From Trichormus_B sp936914905 (GTDB lineage: Bacteria > Cyanobacteriota > Cyanobacteriia > Cyanobacteriales > Nostocaceae), in assembly GCF_039871975.1 (NCBI RefSeq), contig NZ_JBDPLL010000001.1: 64,000 nt of DNA; one strand, 5' to 3'. Below are positions 8,270-17,411 of this stretch, piece after piece; position 1 is the stretch's first letter; each line of letters opens with the position of its first letter. The translations under genes were made by a program, and so were the position numbers. The notes below the pieces were generated by a model. That model searched no databases. It saw only the letters and a list, made by a program, of their open reading frames with translations, and was not told where the DNA came from.

Positions 8270-9706
8270 CTAGAGTCCAAAAAATATCCTAACAATGCCT
8301 AAAATAGTACCTAAAGGACTAGCTACAGTATTGACTGTATCACTAGTCTTAGCAATACCAGAACGGCTAACTAGGATAACATCATTATTGTGAAGTATAG
8401 GATTCGTTTCGTCATTAATTCCCTTTGAGAAATCTATTTTTACTACCCGTTTACTAACAGTGCCATTGGGGTTGAGACGAATCAAATCTACAGCAGCACT
8501 ACTAGCCCTAGCATCATTGAAACCTCCAGCAGCCAGCAAAGCTTGATTTAAAGAGCTATTGGGTTGTAAAGCTGTTAATCCAGGTTTTTTCACTTCTCCT
8601 ACTACCCCAACTTGAATAGTTGCAGGTGACAAAGTAGTGGTAGCTAATTGGGTCACTTCTGCTGTGTTAATCTCAGTTGCTGTGGGGACTACAATTGTAT
8701 CTCCATCTTGCAACACCACATCTTGATTGAGATCCCCAGTTTGCAACAATTCCCAGAGATTAAGATTTAAAGTTTGTTCTGAGCCAATTCTTGTAGGACG
8801 ACGGATTTTAATACTCCTTACATCAGCTTGTGATGTAATTCCTCCGGCTAGTTGAATTGCCCGCATTACAGTTGGTAAAGCACTTCCAGGGGCTACAGTA
8901 CCTGCTTCCGAAGTAGAAGAACCTGGTGTCACTAGATAAGAACCAGGACGGTAAACTTGTCCTGTAATAGCAACTGTGCGAGGTGCGTTTTGACTAGCTG
9001 CATAGTTAGCGGCAAATAAATTTCGGGCTTCAGGAACGTTGAAGTTCGTCGCGGTGGGTACAACTATGGTGTCTCCATCCCGTAAGGTAATATCTTGGGG
9101 TATCTTACCTGTTTCTGTAATTTCTTTTAAGTTAAAACTAATAACTTGTTCACCAGAACGTCCTATTTTACGGCGTAATTGTACTTTGGTTACATCTGCT
9201 GCTAGTGTTACCCCTTGGGCTGTAGTCAGCGCAGCTAATAAGGTCGGGTATTGTACACCAGGATTATCGCCTCCACTTCCCTGTAAGCTGAGAGTGTAAG
9301 ATCCTGGTCTTGTTACTTCTCCGGCTACAAAAACATTAATAGGACGAGATGATAACAAATTCACGGAAATTAGGGGACGTTTTAGAAAACGAGCATATCT
9401 TCTGGCTATTTCGTCTGCTGCCTGTTCTGTTGTTAATCCCAGAACAGATATACTGCCAATTAAAGGCAGATTAATCGCACCACCAGGGGGAACTTGGTAT
9501 TCACCTGTATATTCTGGTACTTCAAAGACATTGACGCGAATGCGATCACCACCGCCTAATAAGTAATCTGTGGATATGGTTGAGGCTGCTGATAGTTTTT
9601 GTGTCTGGGCTAGGCTGACAGATGGTAAAGCAATATTAACTGTTGTTAATAACACTACAGCTGTAGTTGAATGACTGAAAATTTTCCACAAATGTATATT
9701 AAGCAT
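8270..9706 (-). CDS. Polysaccharide export (Wza-like) periplasmic protein with SLBB domains
   Basis: Outer-membrane polysaccharide export component: forms or gates the channel through which exopolysaccharide leaves the cell. The 478-aa protein has a signal peptide (residues about 1-33, ending SVSLAQ), a Poly_export domain (about 45-120; DYLLGGGDRIRVNVFEVPEY, GGAINLPLIGSISVLG) and then at least two SLBB-type repeats, each starting like NVFAGEVTRPGSY or VAITGQVYRPGSY and closing with LRDGDTIVVPTAT or LQDGDTIVVPTAT. A third begins at VGVVGEVKKPG. No glycosyltransferase or Wzc kinase is adjacent, so its polymer is unknown. The gene appears complete. Confidence 0.88.
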   Translation of the reverse strand: MLNIHLWKIFSHSTTAVVLLTTVNIALPSVSLAQTQKLSAASTISTDYLLGGGDRIRVNVFEVPEYTGEYQVPPGGAINLPLIGSISVLGLTTEQAADEIARRYARFLKRPLISVNLLSSRPINVFVAGEVTRPGSYTLSLQGSGGDNPGVQYPTLLAALTTAQGVTLAADVTKVQLRRKIGRSGEQVISFNLKEITETGKIPQDITLRDGDTIVVPTATNFNVPEARNLFAANYAASQNAPRTVAITGQVYRPGSYLVTPGSSTSEAGTVAPGSALPTVMRAIQLAGGITSQADVRSIKIRRPTRIGSEQTLNLNLWELLQTGDLNQDVVLQDGDTIVVPTATEINTAEVTQLATTTLSPATIQVGVVGEVKKPGLTALQPNSSLNQALLAAGGFNDARASSAAVDLIRLNPNGTVSKRVVKIDFSKGINDETNPILHNNDVILVSRSGIAKTSDTVNTVASPLGTILGIVRIFFGL

Positions 9707-10319
9707 ATTTACCTGAGACTCTGAGACTAGGATCTGTAAAGTATTAATTAAAGTATTGTCTAAACAATTTACCGTTGACTATACTTAATTATTCAAGTTT
9801 CCCAATACTGTTATTTACGTAAGTAAACTTGATTTTCCGGATCTATCTAATTTAATGAGGCATTCAGAATTTTGAGTGAAGCTAATTTAAAGATGAATTA
9901 AGTGACATAAATTAATTATTTACGATTAGACCAAGTTTCATGACAATAGTCAATAGTTAAGAATCAAAGTTTATATTTATATTGCCAATACTTTACTGGT
10001 TTATGCAGTTATCCTCTAATTAATATTTATCAATATAGACATTATAGACATTTTGAATTAACTATTAAATTAAATTAAGTAGCTAAAACTACTTTTACTT
10101 ATTTAGAAATAATTCAATTTAGGTGACAATAAGAAGGTTATTGATAGTAGAGTTTGGGCAAAAATTACTGGGGACTATGACACCAAAGTGGTTTTTATTA
10201 TAGGTGTAAAAAAAGTCAATTCTTTGTTTTCTCTCCACATCTTACAAACTAGTAGCGCAAGGCAAAAGTCAAAGGCCAAAAGTCATGTTTGACTAACTAT
10301 CAACAACAGGGCTGAATAT
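9707..10319. other. AT-rich intergenic region, 613 bp
   Basis: No coding frame or repeat structure stands out. It holds the upstream region of the polysaccharide export gene and the downstream region of the ABC ATPase gene. Confidence 0.5.
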
Positions 10320-11300
10320 TTACAATGGCGAGTTTTGTTTTTGGATCTGTTGTATAAAGAACTCTTCTAAAGATTGATGAGTTAAGTTTATGGTGATGAT
10401 TTTACCTCCCATCAACCGAAGACTAGCAAGAAAATCGTAGTAATCATCTTGTAATATGCCGTACCAATCACCATTAGGATCAAATTCTAGATCGGGTATC
10501 CTTTGTTTGAGAAGTTTTGTATCGCCTCCTTGACCCTTAACATGATATGTGTGGTGGGTATCTAAGAGTTCATTGAGAGAACCAGAGCAAATTAATTCTC
10601 CTCGATGTAGGATGGCTATGCGATCGCAAATTTGTTCTACTTCACTCAACACATGACTGTTGAAAAATATCGTCTTTCCCTCAGCTTTGAGTGAGAGAAT
10701 AATTTCTCGCATTTGGTAACGTCCCAAAGGATCAAGCCCAGACATAGGTTCATCTAAAAATACTAAGTCTGGATCATTAATCAATGCTTGTGCCATGCAA
10801 AGACGCTGAAGCATGCCTTTAGAATAACGCCGCATTTGTTTTTTGCGAGCGTCAGCTTGGGATAAACTGACTAACTCTAGCAATTGGGGAATGCGTTGAC
10901 GTTGCACCTTCTGGGGAATTTGGAATAAACCAGCAGCTAATTCCAAAAATTCCCAACCGGTGAGATAGTCATATAAATAGGGATTTTCAGGTAAATAGCC
11001 AATACGTTGCTTGACTGAGCGATCGCCTAGTGGCTTACCTAATAATAAACCTCTACCAGAAGAAGGACGGATAATTCCTAGTAACAGTTTTAACAGTGTT
11101 GTTTTACCAGCACCATTGGGGCCTAGCAAACCAAAGGTTTGTCCTGGGTAAACTTGTAAAGAACAGTTTTTGAGAGATACAACTTTTTGATTCAGCCAAA
11201 AACCAATGCGATACACTTTTCTCAACTCAGAAGTTAAGACTACTGGTGGTTGATCTACAGGATTCAGTTGAGGTTCAGGGGTTTCTGCAACAGAATTCAT
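10320..11300 (-). CDS. ABC transporter ATP-binding protein
   Basis: ATPase subunit of an ABC exporter of the CcmA/NatA type. Walker A is GPNGAGKT (residues 60-67), the signature is YSKGMLQRL (159-167, Ser-Lys-Gly instead of the usual SGGQ), Walker B and catalytic Glu are LVFLDEP (179-185), and the H-loop is in NSHVLSEVEQICDRIAILH. The 326-aa length includes a C-terminal extension ending VDIS-like HQSLEEFFIQQIQKQ, usual for this class. No permease gene is adjacent, so the membrane partner and substrate are unknown. Confidence 0.9.
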   Translation of the reverse strand: MNSVAETPEPQLNPVDQPPVVLTSELRKVYRIGFWLNQKVVSLKNCSLQVYPGQTFGLLGPNGAGKTTLLKLLLGIIRPSSGRGLLLGKPLGDRSVKQRIGYLPENPYLYDYLTGWEFLELAAGLFQIPQKVQRQRIPQLLELVSLSQADARKKQMRRYSKGMLQRLCMAQALINDPDLVFLDEPMSGLDPLGRYQMREIILSLKAEGKTIFFNSHVLSEVEQICDRIAILHRGELICSGSLNELLDTHHTYHVKGQGGDTKLLKQRIPDLEFDPNGDWYGILQDDYYDFLASLRLMGGKIITINLTHQSLEEFFIQQIQKQNSPL

Positions 11301-11430
11301 GGTGGTTAAATGACCAATTCCTGGCTGGGTGTGATTAATTACAGGTAATCAGTAAAACGATAATAACCAGCACTACTTGCTCTGTCAATGATCGCTAATA
11401 GAGTAGCTTTTGGATTATCACAGTGGTAAC

Positions 11431-12027
11431 TTATAATACTCCCTTAGAACTAGGAATAGTCTCAGCACGAAGAGCATCTATTTCTACAGCCATTCGCATA
11501 GCTCTAGCAAAAGCTTTAAAAGTTGCTTCGATAATATGATGGGAATTAATACCATCTAGTTGGCAAATATGCAAGGTCATTTCGCTATGGTTTACCAAAG
11601 CTACAAAAAATTCCCGCACCAGTTGAGTATCATAAGTTCCTACCCGTTGAGTAGGAATTTGTAAACGATAGGTGAGGTGAGGCCTTCCAGAAAAGTCTAA
11701 AGCCACCTGAATTAAAGCCTCATCAAGAGGTGCAAGAAAATTACCAAAGCGGACAATGCCTTTTTTGTTACTTAGTGCCTGATGTAAAGCCTGACCTAAG
11801 GTAATACCGACATCTTCATTGGTGTGGTGGTCATCAATTTCCCAATCACCTTTGGCTTGGATATCCAGATCAAATAGCCCATGAGAGGCGATTTGATGCA
11901 ACATATGATCCAAAAAAGGAATCCCGGTAGCAGCCTTGCAAATGCCTGTACCATCAAGGTTAATCGTGACTTGGATATCAGTTTCCCCAGTAGTGCGGTG
12001 AACTGTAGCAATGCGGTTGTTAGTCAT
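11431..12027 (-). CDS. hisB: Imidazoleglycerol-phosphate dehydratase
   Basis: Sixth step of histidine synthesis: dehydrates imidazole glycerol phosphate to imidazole acetol phosphate in a manganese-dependent reaction. 198 aa, the normal length of the stand-alone enzyme without a phosphatase domain. The two metal-binding repeats are visible: DDHHTNEDVG (residues 65-74) and SHHIIEATFKAFARA near the C-terminus, plus GIPFLDHMLHQIASHG. The gene lies 126 bp downstream of fabI on the same strand, separated by short repeats; other his genes are not in the window. Confidence 0.96.
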   Translation of the reverse strand: MTNNRIATVHRTTGETDIQVTINLDGTGICKAATGIPFLDHMLHQIASHGLFDLDIQAKGDWEIDDHHTNEDVGITLGQALHQALSNKKGIVRFGNFLAPLDEALIQVALDFSGRPHLTYRLQIPTQRVGTYDTQLVREFFVALVNHSEMTLHICQLDGINSHHIIEATFKAFARAMRMAVEIDALRAETIPSSKGVL

Positions 12028-12138
12028 TGGTTATTGGTCATTGGTCACTGGTCATTGGTCATTGCGCATTGGACATTAGGAAAATTACTTCCCCATCCCC
12101 TCATCTCCCTCATCTCCCTCATCTCCCCCATCTCCCCC
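12027..12138. repeat. Short tandem repeats between hisB and fabI
   Basis: Two tracts: imperfect TGGTCAT heptamers (about 12027-12072) and CTCATCTCC nonamers (about 12099-12138). Low-complexity repeats of the cyanobacterial STRR kind. Confidence 0.75.
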
Positions 12139-12153
12139 AGTCCCCAGTCCCTA

Positions 12154-12930
12154 TTACATACCCATAATTTCATATCCTGCATCTACATACAGGATTTGCC
12201 CAGTCAAGCCGCTGGCTAAATCGCTGCATAAGAAAGCTGCTGTATTACCAACTTCTATCTGAGTAACAGTGCGACGTAAGGGGGCAATTTCTTCAACGTG
12301 ATGAATCATATCCAGAATACCGCCTACTGCTGAAGATGCCAAAGTGCGGATTGGTCCTGCGGAAATACCATTAACGCGAATATTTTGGGGGCCAAGTTCT
12401 GCGGCTAAGTAACGAACACTTGCTTCTAATCCAGCTTTGGCTACACCCATGATGTTATAGTTAGGAATTGCCCGAACAGCGCCCAAATAGGTAAGAGTAA
12501 CGATACTACCACCCTCTGTCATCAAAGGTTTAGCAGCACCACTTAACTGAACCAGTGAATAAGTGCTAACTTCCAAAGCTTTATTGAAACCAGAACGAGA
12601 GGTTTGGCTAAAATCTCCAGTTAAGTCTTCTCTATTAGCAAAAGCTAGACAGTGAATGAGGATGTCTAGTTTTCTCCAGTGCTGACGTACAGTTTCAAAC
12701 GTAGCTTGAATTTGCTCGTCATTCTCGACGTTACAGGGAAGGAATAAGCTCGGTTTAAGTGGTTCTACTAATTCTGCTACTTTTTTCTCGAATTTGCCTT
12801 TTTCATCTGGCAAGTAGGTAATGCCCAAGTTAGCACCTGATTGATGGAGTTGTTGGGCAATTCCCCACGCGATGGATCGGTTATTGGCAATACCTGTTAC
12901 TAGAGCATTTTTTCCGGACAGATTCAGCAT
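12154..12930 (-). CDS. fabI: Enoyl-[acyl-carrier-protein] reductase (NADH)
   Basis: Last step of each fatty-acid elongation cycle, reducing trans-2-enoyl-ACP. The ATG at 12930 gives 258 aa beginning MLNLSGKNALVTGIANNRSI, the normal FabI start; an ATG at 12951 would add seven unrelated residues. The atypical SDR nucleotide motif GIANNRSIAWG is at 13-23, and the catalytic pair is Tyr148 and Tyr158/Lys165 (YNIMGVAK). ISAGPIRTLA and the C-terminal GQILYVDAGYEIMGM are typical. Complete. Confidence 0.96.
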   Translation of the reverse strand: MLNLSGKNALVTGIANNRSIAWGIAQQLHQSGANLGITYLPDEKGKFEKKVAELVEPLKPSLFLPCNVENDEQIQATFETVRQHWRKLDILIHCLAFANREDLTGDFSQTSRSGFNKALEVSTYSLVQLSGAAKPLMTEGGSIVTLTYLGAVRAIPNYNIMGVAKAGLEASVRYLAAELGPQNIRVNGISAGPIRTLASSAVGGILDMIHHVEEIAPLRRTVTQIEVGNTAAFLCSDLASGLTGQILYVDAGYEIMGM

Positions 12931-13401
12931 AGAAATTGTTAATGTGATCAATCATTAGGAGCATACTAGAATCTGAGCCTATTTTGACTTTGTTAGGAAT
13001 GTGATTTTGAAAAAGACAATTAAGTAGTCTTCATCAACTGGCTAACCACAATGCATGAAAATAGATATTTCTTTTACTCCTTAAGCTTTTCCTCTTACCC
13101 CGTACCTTATTTTCAATTTAGGGTGTTGAGTGCAACAAATTTTCTGCTCATTGATTAAGAAGTTATAAAGATATTGGAAATTTTTACCCAAAAAACCTTT
13201 TTAGTTGAGGGTCTGAAACTACTTATCAATAACTGCTAGCTAAAAATAACAAGAATTAGGTATCATGATAAACAAATAAAGATAAAGTAGTAGATTTGAG
13301 TATAGGAAAAAACAGAAAGGTTGACGGTGCTTTCTTGATTTTTCAGGTGTATTCTTAGGTAATCAGTTTTTATTTTTCCGGCATTGGGTAGGGGAAGGGA
13401 G
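12931..13401. other. Intergenic region between fabI and ntcA
   Basis: About 470 bp of AT-rich sequence with the divergent upstream regions of fabI and ntcA. It contains a perfect 10-bp palindrome TATCATGATA (13261-13270) and one near-consensus NtcA site, listed separately. Confidence 0.5.
13290..13303 (+). promoter_or_regulatory. Candidate NtcA box upstream of ntcA
   Basis: GTA-N8-TAT, one base from the NtcA consensus GTA-N8-TAC, about 100 bp before the ntcA start. ntcA is known to be autoregulated in heterocystous cyanobacteria. I could not find a well-spaced -10 (TAN3T) 22 bp downstream, so this is tentative. Confidence 0.3.
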
Positions 13402-14073
13402 ATGATCGTGACACAAGATAAAGCCCTAGCAAATGTTTTTCGTCAGATGGCAACTGGAGCCTTTCCACCGGTTGTGGAGACGTTTGAACGCAACAAAACG
13501 ATCTTTTTTCCCGGCGATCCCGCCGAACGAGTTTATTTTCTTCTCAAGGGTGCTGTGAAGCTTTCCAGGGTATATGAGGCAGGAGAAGAAATAACGGTGG
13601 CACTGCTACGGGAAAATAGCGTTTTTGGTGTGTTGTCATTGCTAACTGGTAACAAGTCAGATAGGTTTTACCATGCAGTGGCATTTACTGCTGTAGAATT
13701 ACTGTCTGCACCAATTGAACAAGTTGAACAAGCATTAAAGGAAAATCCAGAGTTATCAATGTTAATGCTACGGGGTCTTTCTTGCCGTATTCTCCAGACA
13801 GAGATGATGATTGAAACTCTTGCTCACCGAGATATGGGTTCTAGGTTGGTGAGTTTTTTATTAATTCTTTGTCGAGATTTTGGTGTACCTTGTGCTGATG
13901 GGATCACAATTGATTTGAAGTTATCTCATCAGGCGATCGCTGAAGCAATTGGTTCTACTCGTGTTACTGTCACCAGGTTACTTGGCGACCTCCGCGAGAA
14001 AAAAATGATTTCCATCCACAAGAAGAAGATTACTGTACATAAGCCTGTTACCTTAAGTAAGCAATTTACTTAA
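13402..14073 (+). CDS. ntcA: Global nitrogen regulator NtcA
   Basis: CRP-family transcription factor that responds to 2-oxoglutarate, activates nitrogen-assimilation genes and is needed to start heterocyst development. The ATG at 13402 gives 223 aa starting MIVTQDKALANVFRQMATGA; an upstream ATG at 13384 adds MGRGRE and is less likely. The cyclic-nucleotide-like effector domain spans about 25-125 (FFPGDPAERVYFLLKGAVKL), the long dimer helix about 130-150, and the HTH about 174-197 (AIAEAIGSTRVTVTRLLGDL). The protein is essentially identical to the Anabaena form as I remember it, with Cys in RGLSCRIL where Ser is common. It supports a nitrogen-fixing lifestyle. Confidence 0.96.
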   Translation: MIVTQDKALANVFRQMATGAFPPVVETFERNKTIFFPGDPAERVYFLLKGAVKLSRVYEAGEEITVALLRENSVFGVLSLLTGNKSDRFYHAVAFTAVELLSAPIEQVEQALKENPELSMLMLRGLSCRILQTEMMIETLAHRDMGSRLVSFLLILCRDFGVPCADGITIDLKLSHQAIAEAIGSTRVTVTRLLGDLREKKMISIHKKKITVHKPVTLSKQFT

Positions 14074-14100
14074 AAGTGAGCAGTTTTATCACACTCGTTT

Positions 14101-14152
14101 AAATCCACCACCAACGCCTTGCAGTAATTGGTGGTAGATTTAAATCTACCAC
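14101..14152. repeat. Nested palindromes downstream of ntcA
   Basis: A perfect 22-bp palindrome GTGGTAGATTT / AAATCTACCAC (14131-14152) whose left arm can alternatively pair with AAATCCACCACCAA at 14101-14114. Two competing hairpins right after ntcA could act as a terminator or be a small mobile palindrome. Confidence 0.65.
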
Positions 14153-14379
14153 TTCATAGTTGATTACTGTTCTCTATTCATGCTCTGTAATCACAACTGG
14201 GGGAGGAAATTGGCATACATGGTATTTCGAGAAAAAATATACACAATCGGAGGTAATTTAAAAATTGATTATTTTCTGCTTTTGCCAAGCTCCTTTCCCC
14301 CACAGACAATGGTTGAAAGTAGTAGGCTGTATCTGGAAGCATTATGCCTCCGGCACACTACGTGAACGGTAGTTAAAAG

Positions 14380-15870
14380 ATGGCCACCGGGTACATCCTG
14401 ATAGCAGCTATTTTGATTTTGGGAGGTGTGATTGCCACAGTGGGCGATCACATCGGCACACGAGTTGGCAAAGCACGCCTCTCACTATTTAAGCTGCGCC
14501 CCAAAAATACGGCGGTGCTAGTAACTATTTTTACTGGCGGTCTAATTTCTGCCTCAACCCTAGGAATTTTATTTGCTGCTGATGAAGGATTGCGGAAGGG
14601 CGTGTTTGAGTTAGAGGATATTCAAAAAGACCTGAGGAACAAGCGAGAACAACTTAAAACCGCAGAAACGGAAAAAAGCAAGGTAGAAAAACAGCTGATG
14701 GAAGCTAGACAAGAACAAACTCAGGCACAACAAGATTTACAAAACATTAATCAGTCTTTACAAGCTGCCAATGCTAAACAACGCATAACACAAGCTCAAC
14801 TCAACCGCACCATTAGTCAACAAGCTAAAACCCAAGGTCAACTGCAAGGTACTCAAAGCCGACTTGGTGAAGTAGTGATACAGTATCAACAAGCTAGAAC
14901 TGAACTACAAACCCTTTATAATCAACGTCAGGCATTGCAAACAGCGGTTGAAGAATTAAAGACAGAACGGCAGCGACTATATGCAGAAGCGAAAAAAGCG
15001 ATTGACGAAGCAAAAACAGCTATTGAAAAACGCGATCAGGAACTTGCTAATCGCCAAGAAGCTATTGAAAAACGTGATCAGAAAATTGCTAAATTAGATC
15101 AACTAATTCAAAATCGTAATCTAGTGATTAAAAAACGGGAGCAAGTAATTGCTACTAGGGAATCTCGTCTCAAAGAATTGGAACAACAGCAAGATGATTT
15201 AGAAGAAGAAGTAGCAAGGCTGGAAAAATATTACCAGTCATATCGTGACCTGCGTTTAGGTAAATTGGCTTTAGTTCGTGGACAAGTTTTGGCTGCTGGT
15301 GTGGTACAAGTCAATCAACCTACTGCGGCTCGTCAGGTAGTAGTCCAAATTTTGCAGGAAGCTAACCGCAATGCCAACATTGAATTAAGCGAACCTGGTT
15401 CTAATCCTGCCAATGCAGAACTATTGCGTGTTACTCAAGATAGGCTTGAGCAACTAATCAATCAAATCCACGATGGAAGAGAATATGTAGTACGAATCTT
15501 CTCTGCGGGTAATTACGTTAGGGGAGAAAAACAGATAGAATTTTTTGCTGATGCTACGCGCAATCAATTGGTATTTTCCACAGGTCAAATCCTGGCTACA
15601 ACTGGGGCTGATATGAAAAACATGACATCATATCAATTAAGGCAACGGCTGGACTTGGTGATTTCTGCTTCCCAATTTCGCGCTCGCAATGCAGGAATTA
15701 TCGAAACTGTACAAATAGAGGGTACTTTTCTGCGCTTTTTTGCCCAATTGCAACAGTCTAATCAACCATTAGAAATTAAAGCTATAGCTGCTGAGGATAC
15801 CTATACCGCTGGACCTTTAAGAGTGAAATTAGTGGCAATTTTCAATGGTCAAGTTATTTTCAGCACTTAA
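14380..15870 (+). CDS. DUF3084 domain protein (two membrane helices, coiled coil)
   Basis: Conserved cyanobacterial membrane protein of unknown function. The 496-aa product has two N-terminal transmembrane segments (about 4-22 and 47-68) joined by a short basic loop with GDHIGTRVGKARLSLFKLRP, a long Glu/Gln/Lys-rich coiled coil (about 74-285) containing repeated AIEKRDQ-like units, and a globular C-terminal DUF3084 region (about 290-496; LALVRGQVLAAGVVQVNQPT). It is followed closely by the YqgF-like nuclease gene and, convergently, DUF3146, an order I associate with cyanobacteria. The architecture suggests a membrane-tethered scaffold, which is inference. Confidence 0.88.
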   Translation: MATGYILIAAILILGGVIATVGDHIGTRVGKARLSLFKLRPKNTAVLVTIFTGGLISASTLGILFAADEGLRKGVFELEDIQKDLRNKREQLKTAETEKSKVEKQLMEARQEQTQAQQDLQNINQSLQAANAKQRITQAQLNRTISQQAKTQGQLQGTQSRLGEVVIQYQQARTELQTLYNQRQALQTAVEELKTERQRLYAEAKKAIDEAKTAIEKRDQELANRQEAIEKRDQKIAKLDQLIQNRNLVIKKREQVIATRESRLKELEQQQDDLEEEVARLEKYYQSYRDLRLGKLALVRGQVLAAGVVQVNQPTAARQVVVQILQEANRNANIELSEPGSNPANAELLRVTQDRLEQLINQIHDGREYVVRIFSAGNYVRGEKQIEFFADATRNQLVFSTGQILATTGADMKNMTSYQLRQRLDLVISASQFRARNAGIIETVQIEGTFLRFFAQLQQSNQPLEIKAIAAEDTYTAGPLRVKLVAIFNGQVIFST

Positions 15871-15934
15871 AAAAATTAAAAATAAAAAATTAAAGATTAA
15901 AAAACTTCTGCCTGTTCCCTGTTCCCTTTTTCCA

Positions 15935-16345
15935 ATGACTAATACACAAAGAGCAATTTTAGGGTTTGATCCCGGTAGAGATAAATGTGGTGTAGCTGTG
16001 ATGGGGGTGGATCGGCAACTGTATGTGCATCAAGTAGTTCCTGCGAATGATGCTATCGCTCACATTAAGATACTACGCCAAAAGTTTCCTATTTCCTTAA
16101 TTGTCATGGGCGACCAAACTACCGGCAAGAAATGGAAACAGCAGCTAAATCAGGAATTAACAGATGCGCTAAATATTATTTTAATAGATGAGCGTTATAC
16201 AACTTTGGAAGCACGCGATCGGTATTGGCAGATGTTCCCACCAACAGGACTTACTAAACTCTTACCCAAAGGTATGCGACAGCCACCAAGACCGATAGAC
16301 GATATTGTGGCTATTCTGTTAATTGAACGCTACCTCAACCGCTGA
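15935..16345 (+). CDS. YqgF/RuvX-like pre-16S rRNA processing nuclease family protein
   Basis: RNase H-fold protein of the YqgF group, implicated in maturation of the 16S rRNA 5' end. The ATG at 15935 gives 136 aa with MTNTQRAILGFDPGRDKCGV; upstream residues read from the ATG at 15845 come from Lys-rich repeat sequence and are unlikely to be real. Visible family features are GFDPGRDKCGVAVMG (catalytic first Asp), LIVMGDQTTGKKW, IDERYTTLEARDRYW and the last acidic motif PIDDIVAILLIERYL. It sits 64 bp after the DUF3084 gene, probably in one operon. Confidence 0.85.
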   Translation: MTNTQRAILGFDPGRDKCGVAVMGVDRQLYVHQVVPANDAIAHIKILRQKFPISLIVMGDQTTGKKWKQQLNQELTDALNIILIDERYTTLEARDRYWQMFPPTGLTKLLPKGMRQPPRPIDDIVAILLIERYLNR

Positions 16346-16383
16346 ACTTGCAAGAGTCTTACTGAGAACTGATAGCTGACTAA

Positions 16384-16647
16384 TTACAATTCTGCTCGAA
16401 TTGTAAAAGCATAGTCTCCCCCTGGTTCCAACTGGTAATCTTGTTTTTCCAAGAAGCGGCCAAGAGGTTCCTTAATTAAAGCCCGACCCTGGGAAGGCTT
16501 GACAGAAAGCTCTCCCCGCCGAAAATGCCATTCAAAATGCCATTCAAAATTGCCGGCGCTGACATCACCTTCAAGAAAGCCATGTTGCCAAGATTGGCGG
16601 GTGATTCTGACGTGGGCGGTAGTTTCTGGTAGACGTTTAGCACTCAC
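16384..16647 (-). CDS. DUF3146 family protein
   Basis: Small conserved cyanobacterial protein of unknown function. The GTG at 16647 gives 87 aa starting MSAKRLPETTAHVRITRQSW, which matches the family start; an ATG at 16680 would add eleven hydrophobic residues (MAFILYLTSSI) not expected. The signature FRRGELSVKPSQGRALIKEP and the end YQLEPGGDYAFTIRAEL are present. The repeated FEWHFEWHF is visible at about 42-50. It is convergent with the YqgF gene, 38 bp apart. Confidence 0.85.
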   Translation of the reverse strand: MSAKRLPETTAHVRITRQSWQHGFLEGDVSAGNFEWHFEWHFRRGELSVKPSQGRALIKEPLGRFLEKQDYQLEPGGDYAFTIRAEL

Positions 16648-16792
16648 TATGCTGGATGTCAAGTATAGGATAAAAGCCAACCATGTAGGTTACTTAATCT
16701 TTATGTACCAAAAATCTCTGAAATTGACAAATTGGTAGGGAAGGAAAAGCTCTCATTTTTTGCGGATGTTGCTGGTTGTGGAAATTAATGTA

Positions 16793-16851
16793 GTATGTAA
16801 TGTATTAAGTTAAACATTGTATGTAATGTATTAAGTTAAACATTGTATGTG
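16793..16851. repeat. 26-bp tandem repeat, 2.3 copies
   Basis: Two perfect 26-bp units starting GTATGTAATGTATTAAGTTA (16793-16818, 16819-16844) and the start of a third. It lies upstream of the DUF3146 gene. Confidence 0.9.
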
Positions 16852-16892
16852 TAGTAACTTAAGTGGTTAATAGGATGCTGCGATCGCTAATC

Positions 16893-17135
16893 TTAATTTT
16901 GTAAAATAGAGTCTAAAATCTCAGGAGTTAAACCTTGGGCTTGTGCTTCTTTACTAACTTCATGCATAATGTTTCTCAGAAGTTGCACAGCATCTTGTCT
17001 AGAATTTAAAACCTTTAACTGCATAATTGATGCAAATTTGAGTTGAATTTGTTCTTGTTCTTCCTTTGTTGCTTTGCGATAGGCTTCTGCAATATGTGCC
17101 GGCACTTCGATAGTAATGTCTTCTATAGTAGCCAT
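16893..17135 (-). CDS. Small hypothetical protein (antitoxin-like)
   Basis: 80 aa, MATIEDITIEVPAHIAEAYR then an amphipathic Gln/Glu-rich helix and DAVQLLRNIMHEVSKEAQAQ. Similar small acidic cyanobacterial proteins are annotated as antitoxins or hypotheticals and often precede a PIN or RelE toxin. Here no toxin frame follows: downstream lies the 26-bp tandem repeat. It is therefore either an orphan antitoxin or unrelated. It is not a shadow of another gene. Confidence 0.55.
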   Translation of the reverse strand: MATIEDITIEVPAHIAEAYRKATKEEQEQIQLKFASIMQLKVLNSRQDAVQLLRNIMHEVSKEAQAQGLTPEILDSILQN

Positions 17136-17331
17136 ATATTACTCACCTCTAATTTTTGCTATTTTATAATCAAAATCTCATCTTTAAATTCTCGGTAATT
17201 TAGTGCGATTGATTTCATCTGCCGCTGTGCTATTACGCAAAATAAACCATTAATATAGGAATATGGGTAGGTTTAGTTTACGTAACCGCCAGTTAATTGA
17301 GTATATTCATAAATAATTAAAAAATCATACA

Positions 17332-17357
17332 GCGATGCCTTTTACAACAGGCATCGC
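17332..17357 (-). terminator. Terminator of pnp
   Basis: GCGATGCC / GGCATCGC stem with 10-nt loop, followed on the minus strand by a T-rich run (TGTATGATTTTTTA), about 55 bp after the pnp stop. Confidence 0.65.
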
Positions 17358-17411
17358 GGATTTTAGATTTGCGATTTATCCCTAATCCAAAATCTAAAAT
17401 CCTTAATCGTG

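Noticed and set aside
14180..14365. 61-codon frame between ntcA and the DUF3084 gene
   Set aside because: No domain, no ribosome site, and it ends in sequence upstream of DUF3084.
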